Shown here: positions 1-6,031 of the stretch, one piece after another
How the letters are laid out: each line of letters opens with the position of its first letter
How positions within the stretch are numbered: the stretch's first letter is position 1
Assembly: GCA_007131435.1 (NCBI GenBank)
Contig: SLQM01000243.1
Location: 1 to 10,540 of the forward strand
Reading direction: 5' to 3'
From: Syntrophomonadaceae bacterium
GTDB lineage: Bacteria > Bacillota > Dethiobacteria > DTU022
DNA: 10,540 nucleotides
Program-made: the position numbers and the translations under genes
The notes under the pieces: model-generated
What the model saw: the letters and a program-made list of their open reading frames with translations, nothing else
What the model was told of the DNA's origin: nothing
The model's database searches: none

Positions 1-2
1 TG

Positions 3-275
3 GAGCGTTTCTTAACCCAGCCCTTTGTTACAACTGAACAGTTTACCGGTATGACCGGTAAGGTGGTCGGGCTTGAAGATGCCATTGACGGCTGCGAAAG
101 AATTCTAAACGATGAATTCAAGGACCGCTCCGAGGGCGACCTCTACATGCTGGGTAAAATCGGGGAGATCAAGGCAAAGAAAGACAAAGAGGAGATAGAA
201 GCTGACGAAGAAAAGCCGGATGCAGAAAGCGACGAAGAACAGCCGGAAGATTTGAAAGAAAAGAAAGAAGAGTAG
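3..275 (+). CDS. atpD: N-ATPase F1 subunit beta, C-terminal fragment
   Basis: This is the last 90 residues of the catalytic beta subunit; the gene begins before the window. The visible part is the C-terminal helical domain. It starts ERFLTQPF, continues with the segment around FTGMTGKVV, then a GCERILNDEF helix and the closing motif GDLYMLGKIGEI, which matches the FYMVGSIEE region near the end of ordinary beta subunits. Ordinary beta subunits stop soon after that motif. This one carries about 30 more residues made almost only of Glu, Asp and Lys. Its position ahead of atpC fits the N-ATPase gene order. The identification is secure; the role of the acidic tail is unknown. Confidence 0.95.
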   Translation, partial: ERFLTQPFVTTEQFTGMTGKVVGLEDAIDGCERILNDEFKDRSEGDLYMLGKIGEIKAKKDKEEIEADEEKPDAESDEEQPEDLKEKKEE

Positions 276-293
276 ATTGACAGCTAATTTGAT

Positions 294-320
294 TAGACCT
301 ATTCAAGTAAAATAGGTTTA
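294..320 (+). other. Hairpin between atpD and atpC
   Basis: Bases 294-303 pair with 311-320, giving a 10-bp stem with one G-T pair around a 7-base loop (core arms ACCTATT and AATAGGT). It lies in a 106-base gap, long for this operon. The following bases are T/A-rich (tatttaat) but are not a clean T-run. It could be a partial terminator or an mRNA processing or stability element that adjusts atpD output relative to downstream genes. The pairing is seen; the function is inferred. Confidence 0.4.
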
Positions 321-381
321 TATTTAATGTAGGGAACGGTGTGTCGTGCCCACAGAATCTTAATTTGCGGAGTGAGCCGGT

Positions 382-771
382 TTGAATTTAAAGGTCCTGC
401 TTCCATCTGAAGTTTTACTGGAAGAAGAAGTAGAAAAAGTTACGGCCGAGGCAGAGAACGGCTTCTTTACCATTTTGCCCCGCCATGTCGACTTTGTCGC
501 TTCCCTGGTGCCAAGCATTTTCTCTTACCAGGACAAAGCCGGCACCGAACACTTTTTAGCCCTTGATAACGGGGTGCTGGTAAAGCAGGGCGACCGGGTT
601 TATGTTTCAGCAGCGACAGCCGTACCCGGTGATGACCTGGGATATCTGCAGGAAACTGTTGAAAAAGAACTTAAAGTTTTAAGCGAAACTGAGAAAAAAT
701 CGCGGGCTGTAATGTCCCGCCTTGAAGTAGACACACTCAGGCGCTTTAGCCGCCTGGGAGGAGACCGTTAA
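382..771 (+). CDS. atpC: N-ATPase F1 subunit epsilon
   Basis: This central-stalk subunit couples rotation of gamma and the c-ring to the catalytic head and usually restrains ATP hydrolysis. The product is 129 residues, close to the usual 130-140. Residues 1-84 form the beta-sandwich domain, including the family motif GFFTILPRHVDFVA at 27-40. Residues 85-125 form the C-terminal helical hairpin, rich in Glu, Lys and Arg. The start is TTG, with GGAG at 369-372 nine bases upstream; no ATG gives the full N-terminus. The stop codon overlaps the atpQ start in TAATG, which suggests translational coupling. In N-ATPases epsilon follows beta directly, as here. Confidence 0.93.
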   Translation: MNLKVLLPSEVLLEEEVEKVTAEAENGFFTILPRHVDFVASLVPSIFSYQDKAGTEHFLALDNGVLVKQGDRVYVSAATAVPGDDLGYLQETVEKELKVLSETEKKSRAVMSRLEVDTLRRFSRLGGDR

Positions 772-1103
772 TGACAAATGATGATCAGAAAAAGAAGGAT
801 GCGAAGCTGCCTTCCGAGGTGGGAAAGAAAGCCTACCGCCGGATAAAAGCGCGCCGCACCCGCGACCGCAGTGTCTGGTTCGGTATCGGCCTGTTCGGCA
901 TGGTTGGCTGGACAGTAGCGATCACTACCCTGATCGGGGTAGCCCTGGGGGTTTGGATGGACCGCACCTGGCCATCTTCCTATTCATGGACCCTGACCAT
1001 GCTCTTTATCGGGCTGATTGTGGGCTGTATGAACGCCTGGTATTGGGTGAACAGGGAAGGCAAGCTCGATGATGATTATGATGAAAGTGATCAAGATGAA
1101 TAA
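771..1103 (+). CDS. atpQ: N-ATPase accessory membrane protein AtpQ (AtpI-like)
   Basis: This 110-residue membrane protein is specific to N-ATPase operons and is related to AtpI, which helps assemble or stabilise the c-ring. A basic cytoplasmic N-terminus (residues 1-34) precedes two membrane segments at about 35-62 and 71-92. The AtpI-type motif GVWMDR sits at the end of the first segment (60-65). The C-terminal tail is strongly acidic (DDDYDESDQDE). The gene overlaps the atpC stop by one base and is followed after five bases or so by the atpR ribosome site. The assignment rests on topology, the GxWMDR motif and the position between atpC and atpR. Confidence 0.88.
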   Translation: MTNDDQKKKDAKLPSEVGKKAYRRIKARRTRDRSVWFGIGLFGMVGWTVAITTLIGVALGVWMDRTWPSSYSWTLTMLFIGLIVGCMNAWYWVNREGKLDDDYDESDQDE

Positions 1104-1112
1104 GGGGAGGGA
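1104..1112 (+). promoter_or_regulatory. Ribosome binding site that fixes the atpR start
   Basis: The purine run GGGGAGGGA directly follows the atpQ stop. The core GGAGG (1106-1110) is eight bases from CTG at 1119. No ATG, GTG or TTG lies at a suitable distance, so this site argues for a rare start codon for atpR. Confidence 0.6.
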
Positions 1113-1118
1113 GCTATC

Positions 1119-1391
1119 CTGTTCTGGATCTACCTGGTCTTAACCTTTATTGCCGGCTGCCTGCTGGGGGCTTTCTTCTTCGGTGGGTTGTGGTGGACGG
1201 TGCAGAAGATGGCCGATGCAAAGAACCCCTATCTCTTAACCATGGCCAGTTTTGTTTTACGTATGGCAGTGGTGATGGGCGCCTTTTACCTGATTCTAAA
1301 TCTTGACTGGCGCTACATGGTATCAGCGCTAGCCGGTTTTATATTAGCCAGGTTTTATCTGACCTATAAATTGAAACCTGGAACTAAATAA
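1119..1391 (+). CDS. atpR: N-ATPase accessory membrane protein AtpR, probable CTG start
   Basis: AtpR is the small, very hydrophobic membrane protein found only in N-ATPase operons; it is thought to act with the c-ring ion-binding carboxylate during assembly. Read from CTG at 1119 the product is 90 residues with three membrane segments at about 2-24, 40-61 and 66-82. It has the family hallmark GGLWWTV at 22-28 and intramembrane arginines at 48 (FVLRMA) and 78 (LARFYL). The first TTG (1188) would remove the first membrane segment and the FFGG part of the hallmark, so it is rejected. ATC at 1116 is the other possible start. The frame is open back to the atpQ stop. Confidence 0.83.
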   Translation: MFWIYLVLTFIAGCLLGAFFFGGLWWTVQKMADAKNPYLLTMASFVLRMAVVMGAFYLILNLDWRYMVSALAGFILARFYLTYKLKPGTK

Positions 1392-1423
1392 AAGTGTGAA
1401 TTAGCGTATTTTGCGGTTTCACG

Positions 1424-1430
1424 AAGGAGG
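1424..1430 (+). promoter_or_regulatory. Near-perfect Shine-Dalgarno site of atpB
   Basis: AAGGAGG lies nine bases before the atpB ATG, a full match to the anti-Shine-Dalgarno sequence of Firmicutes. It suggests strong translation of the membrane subunits. Confidence 0.75.
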
Positions 1431-1439
1431 TTTTACAAA

Positions 1440-2132
1440 ATGACCATAAACCCCGACGAACTTATCATATTCCAGCTGGGCTGGTTTAAAATAAATGCCA
1501 CCATCCTTTTCACCTGGTTTGTTATGATTTTCCTTGCCCTCGGGTCATGGCTGGTGACCAGGAAGCTTAGCAGCGAAGGCCCCCTGTCGCGCTGGCAGAA
1601 CCTGCTCGAAGTGCTGGTCAACGGCATCAAGGGCCAGATTAGAGAGGTAAGCCGGCAGGACCCAGGCCCGTACCTGCCCTTTGTCGGCACCCTATTTATC
1701 TTCATCGCCGTTTCCAATATCCTGGCCATCGTTCCCGGCTACATTCCGCCCACCAGTTCACTGTCGACCACGGCGGCCCTGGCAATCTGTGTTTTCATAG
1801 CCGTCCCGGTTTTCGGCATTGCCAACCAGGGGATTTTAGATTACCTGCGACAGTACCTGCAGCCCACCTTTTTCATGCTGCCTTTTAACATTATCGGTGA
1901 ACTCAGCCGCACCCTGGCCCTGGCCGTTCGACTCTACGGCAACATGATGAGCGGCACCATTATTGTGGCTATCCTGTTAACTATCACCCCGCTTATTTTC
2001 CCGGTTGTCATGCAGGCCTTAGGTCTTCTAACCGGATTAATACAGGCTTACATCTTCGCCATCCTGGCCATGGTTTACATTGCATCTGCCAACCAGGCAC
2101 ACCAGGAAATAGCGAAAAAAGGAGAGAGATAG
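1440..2132 (+). CDS. atpB: N-ATPase Fo subunit a
   Basis: Subunit a is the stator channel that carries ions to and from the c-ring. The product is 230 residues, a usual length for the family, with several hydrophobic segments. The hallmark AVRLYGNMMSG contains the essential arginine at residue 164, equivalent to Arg210 of E. coli. The conserved helix before it (IIGELSRTLALAV, 151-163) and the final helix with GLIQAYIFAILAMVYI (199-214) are present. The short C-terminus ends in charged residues. The stop is one base from the atpE start, so the two are probably coupled translationally. Identification is firm; the ion must be judged from subunit c. Confidence 0.95.
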   Translation: MTINPDELIIFQLGWFKINATILFTWFVMIFLALGSWLVTRKLSSEGPLSRWQNLLEVLVNGIKGQIREVSRQDPGPYLPFVGTLFIFIAVSNILAIVPGYIPPTSSLSTTAALAICVFIAVPVFGIANQGILDYLRQYLQPTFFMLPFNIIGELSRTLALAVRLYGNMMSGTIIVAILLTITPLIFPVVMQALGLLTGLIQAYIFAILAMVYIASANQAHQEIAKKGER

Positions 2133-2133
2133 C

Positions 2134-2400
2134 ATGGAAAGTTTAGGATTAATCGGAGTAATATCAATTGCCACTGCCGGGTTGACTATTGCCTTCGGCT
2201 CGCTCGGCCCCGCCCTGGGTCAGGGTCGCGCAGTGGCCCAGGCTTTAGGTTCAATTGCCCAGCAGCCAGACGAAGCAAACACCATAACAAGGACCCTTTT
2301 TGTCGGTCTGGCGATGATCGAATCGACAGCGATTTACTGTTTTGTGGTTAGCATGATCCTGATTTTTGCCAACCCCTTCTGGAACTATTTTCTCCAGTAG
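2134..2400 (+). CDS. atpE: N-ATPase Fo subunit c with Na+-binding signature
   Basis: This 88-residue hairpin forms the rotating ion-translocating ring. Helix 1 covers about 5-40 with the glycine/alanine-rich GSLGPALGQG, the polar loop is IAQQPDEA (41-48), and helix 2 covers about 50-85. All side chains known to hold Na+ in the Ilyobacter tartaricus ring are present at a constant offset of two: Gln30, Glu63, Ser64, Thr65 and Tyr68. Met61 stands where the Ilyobacter ring gives a valine backbone carbonyl. There is only one membrane carboxylate per hairpin. The loop has QQP instead of the usual RQP. A Na+-coupled ring is the expected reading. Confidence 0.95.
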   Translation: MESLGLIGVISIATAGLTIAFGSLGPALGQGRAVAQALGSIAQQPDEANTITRTLFVGLAMIESTAIYCFVVSMILIFANPFWNYFLQ

Positions 2401-2438
2401 CGGCCTGTTGCGAAAATGCATTTCTATAGGAGAGCGAT

Positions 2439-3248
2439 ATGATTATTGACTGGTATACCATAATATTTCAGATTATCAACTTCCTTGTCATCGTATTTCT
2501 GCTGCGCAGGTTCCTTTATGGACCAATTATTAAAGCCATGGACGATCGCGAACAGAAAATTGTAGAGCGCGAAGAAACTGCTGTCTCCAGCAAAGAAAAG
2601 GCGGAACAGGAAGCAGAAGAATACCGGCGCAAGAGTGATGAACTGGAAGAACAGCAGGAAGAAATTCTTGATAAAGCAGCGCAGGAAGCGGAAGAGGAAA
2701 AGAAAGAGCTGCTTGACAAGGCCCGCAGCGAAGTGGAAGAAACCAGGAAGCGCTGGGTAGAGGCGCTGGAAAGGGAGAAAGAATCATTTGTTGCAGAACT
2801 GCGCCGCCGCATCGGTGCCCAGGCCTGCTCCATTGCCCGCCGCTGTCTTGAAGACCTGGCAGATGCGCGCTTAGAAGAGCTGATCTGGAAACTTTTCCTG
2901 CAGAAACTTGCCAAGCTGCCCGCGGGTGAAGCTGAAGAGCTGCAAAAAGCGCTGCAGGCTGAAGATGGCAAAGCAGAGCTGGTAAGCGCATTTAAAACAC
3001 CGGACGGTCAAATTGAAGAGCTGAAAAAAAGCCTTACAGAAGCCCTGCCCGGCTTAGAAGAAGAGCCCGCTGTCAAGGCAAAAACAGATCAGTCTCTGGT
3101 CTGTGGCATTGAACTACAGGCAGGCGGATACCGGGTGGCCTGGAATATAGACAGCTACCTGGAAGACCTGGAAGACGAACTGTTAAGGGACCTGGAGCAA
3201 GCTAAACCGGCTGATCCGGGTGAGGAGGTGCCGGGTAGTGACGAATAA
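2439..3248 (+). CDS. atpF: N-ATPase Fo subunit b, long form with delta-like C-terminus
   Basis: Subunit b is the peripheral stalk tying subunit a to the F1 head. The product has 269 residues against about 160 in ordinary b subunits. Residues 4-24 are the membrane anchor, followed by the typical RRFLYGPIIKAMDDRE. Residues 35-125 are an uninterrupted charged coiled coil. Residues 130-252 form a separate segment; 216-252, with DQSLVCGIELQAGGYRVAWN then a Glu/Leu-rich helix, resembles the C-terminal motif of the delta subunit (DPSLIGGF...). No atpH gene lies between atpF and atpA, so this extension may replace delta. The delta likeness is judged by eye. The last 11 bases overlap atpA. Confidence 0.92.
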   Translation: MIIDWYTIIFQIINFLVIVFLLRRFLYGPIIKAMDDREQKIVEREETAVSSKEKAEQEAEEYRRKSDELEEQQEEILDKAAQEAEEEKKELLDKARSEVEETRKRWVEALEREKESFVAELRRRIGAQACSIARRCLEDLADARLEELIWKLFLQKLAKLPAGEAEELQKALQAEDGKAELVSAFKTPDGQIEELKKSLTEALPGLEEEPAVKAKTDQSLVCGIELQAGGYRVAWNIDSYLEDLEDELLRDLEQAKPADPGEEVPGSDE

Positions 3249-4797
3249 GGAAAGCAGCAGCGGTTCACTACTCGACTCTCTGCGCGGCGCCATTGATTTT
3301 GCCGACCAGGCTGTCCAGAAAAGATTGGATGAAGAAGCGCCCGGCTTAAAAGTAGAAGAAAGCGGCACGGTTATCTCGATTGGCAATGGCATTGCCCTTG
3401 TTTCCGGCCTGGCCGGGGTCAGGGCTGATGAACTGGTCCAGTTCTCCGGCGGGTTAACAGGCATTGCCTTTAATCTTGACCCTGAAGCGGTCGGGGTAAT
3501 CATGCTCGGCTCCTCGGAAACTGTTTCTTCCGGTGACCGGGTAAGGCGCACCGGAAGGGTAGTCGATATTCCGGTAGGCGAAGGACTGCTGGGCAGGGTT
3601 ATCGATGCTGCCGCCCAGCCCCTCGACAACAGGGGGCCGGTTGACTTCAAGGAACGCTGGTCAGTTGAAAGGGAAGCACCGCCAATCATGGCCCGCGCCC
3701 CGGTTACTGAACCCCTGCAAACAGGGCTAAAAGTGGTTGACGCCCTTATCCCTATCGGCAGGGGCCAGCGAGAGCTGATCCTTGGCGATCGCCAGATCGG
3801 TAAAACTGCTATCGCCCTTGATACTATCATTAACCAGGCCGATAAAGATGTAATCTGTGTTTACTGTTCCATCGGCCAGCAGGGGGCAGACGTGGCCAAG
3901 TTTATCGGCCAGCTGCGTAAGCTGGGGGCCATGGAATACAGCATCGTGATGGTTGCTTCCGGTGACGGCCCCCCGGGCCTGCGCTTTATCGCACCTTACG
4001 CTGCTACCAGTATAGCCGAGTATTTCATGGAGCAGGGCAGGGATGTTCTAATTGTCTACGATGATTTAACCCTTCATGCCCGGGCCTATAGGGAGTTATC
4101 TCTCCTGCTGGAAAGACCTCCTGGACGGGAAGCATACCCCGGTGATATTTTTTACCTGCACTCCCGCCTGCTGGAGCGTTCAACCCACCTGCGCGAAGAA
4201 TACGGGGGAGGTTCGCTTACCGCCCTGCCGATCATTGAAACCCAGGCTCAGAACATTTCGGCCTATATTCCCACCAACCTGATCTCGATCACCGATGGGC
4301 AGATTTACCTCTCGCCCGATCTATTTCAGCTGAACCACCTGCCGGCCGTGGACGTGGGCAAATCGGTTTCCAGGGTGGGTGGTAAAACACAGCTTCCTGC
4401 CTATCGGACGGTAACAGGCGACCTGCGCCTCTCCTACGCCCAGTTTGAAGAGCTCGAGATGTTTGCCCGTTTCGGTACCCGCCTGGATGATAAAACGCGC
4501 GAAACAATAGAGCGCGGGCGCCGGGTGCGTAAAGTCTTAACCCAGCCCGAGCTGCAGCCGCTAACTATCCCGGAACAGATTGCCGTTTTGCTTTCAGTAA
4601 CGGAAGGGCTTTTTGACGAACTGGAAGTTGAGGAGATACCTGCAGCGGAAGAAAAAATCAGGAAAGCGGTAAGCGGTAAGCTGCCCGAAATCTGCTGCAA
4701 AATCGAAGAGGGTGAAACCCTCTCCGAAGAAGACCAGCAGCAAATAATCGAAACCGCCCGCAGCGCTGTAGAAGCAGAAAAGGAAGAAGAAGAATAA
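3238..4797 (+). CDS. atpA: N-ATPase F1 subunit alpha
   Basis: Alpha is the non-catalytic nucleotide-binding subunit of the F1 hexamer. The start chosen is GTG at 3238, with GGAGG at 3224-3228 nine bases upstream, giving 519 residues; an in-frame GTG at 3220 would overlap the ribosome site itself. The Walker A motif is GDRQIGKT (183-190), where most alpha subunits have GDRQTGKT. The Walker B region is VLIVYDDL (270-277), and the conserved SVSRVGG arginine is at 379. The nucleotide domain is followed by the helical C-terminal domain, ending in an acidic tail. It overlaps atpF by 11 bases, as expected for b-alpha coupling when no delta gene intervenes. Confidence 0.96.
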   Translation: MTNKESSSGSLLDSLRGAIDFADQAVQKRLDEEAPGLKVEESGTVISIGNGIALVSGLAGVRADELVQFSGGLTGIAFNLDPEAVGVIMLGSSETVSSGDRVRRTGRVVDIPVGEGLLGRVIDAAAQPLDNRGPVDFKERWSVEREAPPIMARAPVTEPLQTGLKVVDALIPIGRGQRELILGDRQIGKTAIALDTIINQADKDVICVYCSIGQQGADVAKFIGQLRKLGAMEYSIVMVASGDGPPGLRFIAPYAATSIAEYFMEQGRDVLIVYDDLTLHARAYRELSLLLERPPGREAYPGDIFYLHSRLLERSTHLREEYGGGSLTALPIIETQAQNISAYIPTNLISITDGQIYLSPDLFQLNHLPAVDVGKSVSRVGGKTQLPAYRTVTGDLRLSYAQFEELEMFARFGTRLDDKTRETIERGRRVRKVLTQPELQPLTIPEQIAVLLSVTEGLFDELEVEEIPAAEEKIRKAVSGKLPEICCKIEEGETLSEEDQQQIIETARSAVEAEKEEEE

Positions 4798-4801
4798 ACC
4801 C

Positions 4802-4831
4802 GGGAACATTCCTCTAAAACGATATGTCCCC
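4802..4831 (+). repeat. Imperfect hairpin GGGAACAT / ATGTCCCC after atpA
   Basis: Bases 4802-4809 (GGGAACAT) can pair with 4824-4831 (ATGTCCCC) with one mismatch. It starts a few bases after the atpA stop. No T-run follows, so it is not a standard terminator. The 3' arm shares GTCCCCGT with the right arm of the stronger inverted repeat just downstream and could instead pair with ACGGGGAC at 4869-4876. Confidence 0.4.
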
Positions 4832-4864
4832 GTCAAGAAATGGCACAGACCTTTAAGTAAGCGG

Positions 4865-4954
4865 AGCCACGGGGACGGTTCGAGCGTCACCGCAGCAAAG
4901 CGAAGGTCCAAAGGGCGAAGCCCGAGGGAAGACGATGGAACCGTCCCCGTGGCT
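4865..4954 (+). repeat. 17-bp perfect inverted repeat of the GGGGACGGTTC type
   Basis: The arms 4865-4881 (AGCCACGGGGACGGTTC) and 4938-4954 are perfect reverse complements around a 56-base spacer, which itself contains the small hairpin GGGC-GAA-GCCC at 4913-4923. Similar GGGGACGGTTC palindromes occur as scattered intergenic repeats in Clostridia and recall REP/REPIN-type elements mobilised by IS200/Y1-like transposases. It lies inside the ATPase operon between atpA and atpG, and no transposase gene is in the window. The structure is certain; the family assignment is from memory. Confidence 0.7.
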
Positions 4955-5005
4955 TAGCGATTATTATATAAAAGGCGTGCCCACTCAAAGAAAGGAGTCC
5001 CCGGC

Positions 5006-5917
5006 TTGAGTAAAGTTGAATCCCTGCAGCGACAGATTAACAGCGGCGAAGACCTTTCTTCAATTGTCCGCACCATGAAAGCCCTGGCCGCCACCAGCGT
5101 CCGTCAATACGAAAAAGCGGCCGAATCGCTTGATGATTATTACCACACCGTGGAACTGGGCCTCTCTGTTGTCCTTTCAGGGAGAACGGAACAAAAGCCT
5201 TCCGCCAGGAAAAGAAAAGCTACCTCACAACTGCTCCTGGTTTTCGGTTCCGATCACGGCCTGGCCGGACGCTTTAACGAGCAGATAGTATCTTACGCCA
5301 TTGAAGAATACTGGCAGGATAATAGCGAAACAGGAAGTATGCCGGGTAACAGCCACCTTATAGCGATCGGCGAGCAGGTGATCACCCGCATCAGCGCTTC
5401 CCGCACTACAATTGACGCCAGCTTTAACATGCCCAGCTCAATTAACGCCATTACCCCGTTTATCCAGCAGCTGCTGGAGGAAATTGAGCGCTGGCAGAAC
5501 AGCAGCGGCGTAGAAAAGGTTATACTCTTCTATAACCGCCCCCATACCAGCGGTTTTAGCCCCCGGGCAGAAACGATTATCCCTGTTGATCTCTCTAAAC
5601 TGCAGGAAGAAAGAATAAAATGGTCGTCCCGTTCCCTGCCCACCTATACCATGCCTGCGGAACAGCTTTTATCTTCACTCCTGCGCCAGTATTTTTTTGT
5701 ATCCCTTTACCGGGCCTGCGCCCTTTCCCTGGCCGCCGAAAATACCAGCCGCCTAGCAGCCATGCAGGCGGCCGAAAAAAACATTGATGAACGCCTGGTT
5801 GAACTGAAAACTTCTTACCAGCATGAGAGGCAGGCTGCTATTACTGAAGAACTGCTGGATATTATCTCGGGCTTCAAGGCGGTGAGCGGCAGTAAAAAAA
5901 ATAAGCAGAAGCTTTAG
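5006..5917 (+). CDS. atpG: N-ATPase F1 subunit gamma
   Basis: Gamma is the rotating shaft linking the c-ring to the alpha/beta hexamer. The product is 303 residues. The N-terminal helix has the typical IVRTMKALAATSVRQYEKA pattern (20-38). The Rossmann-like middle contains VFGSDHGLAGRFN (79-91), matching the family SSDRGLCGGFN. The C-terminal helix has SLAAENTSRLAAMQAAEKN and then RQAAITEELLDIISG. The middle is divergent, as is usual for N-ATPases. The start is TTG with AAAGGAG at 4991-4997, eight bases upstream. The gene is last in the operon, the N-ATPase position, and is separated from atpA by a 208-base gap with a repeat. Confidence 0.95.
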   Translation: MSKVESLQRQINSGEDLSSIVRTMKALAATSVRQYEKAAESLDDYYHTVELGLSVVLSGRTEQKPSARKRKATSQLLLVFGSDHGLAGRFNEQIVSYAIEEYWQDNSETGSMPGNSHLIAIGEQVITRISASRTTIDASFNMPSSINAITPFIQQLLEEIERWQNSSGVEKVILFYNRPHTSGFSPRAETIIPVDLSKLQEERIKWSSRSLPTYTMPAEQLLSSLLRQYFFVSLYRACALSLAAENTSRLAAMQAAEKNIDERLVELKTSYQHERQAAITEELLDIISGFKAVSGSKKNKQKL

Positions 5918-6031
5918 AAGAGCTATCTTAAAACCTAAAAGAATCTATGGTGAAATAAATAAATTAAGAATTCGGCTTATCTCAAAAAACTTTTATGTCC
6001 TGTTTTGAAAGGGTTAGTTCAGCTTTTTTGT
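5918..6031. other. Convergent gap between atpG and the MFS gene
   Basis: This 114-base A/T-rich gap lies between two gene ends. I see no GC-rich hairpin followed by a T-run on either strand and no short coding frame worth reporting. Termination of the ATPase operon is therefore not explained by an obvious intrinsic terminator. Confidence 0.4.

Noticed and set aside
277..305. TTGACA after atpD as an internal promoter
   Set aside because: The -35 is perfect, but the best -10 at 17 bases (TATTCA) matches only three positions and overlaps the hairpin; too weak to call.
345..353. CGTGCCCAC shared with 4976-4984, upstream of atpC and atpG
   Set aside because: Only nine bases match exactly and no wider similarity surrounds them; probably chance.
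2516..2991. Two long antisense reading frames opposite atpF
   Set aside because: They arise from the biased codons of the coiled coil (runs of Ser or Leu/Pro), have no ribosome sites and resemble no protein.
3183..3830. 215-codon antisense frame opposite atpA
   Set aside because: It is a shadow of the strongly conserved alpha subunit and has no sensible protein features.
4594..4911. Antisense frame spanning the atpA end and the repeat
   Set aside because: Its start lies inside the inverted repeat and the rest mirrors atpA; such frames over GGGGACGGTTC repeats are common false calls.
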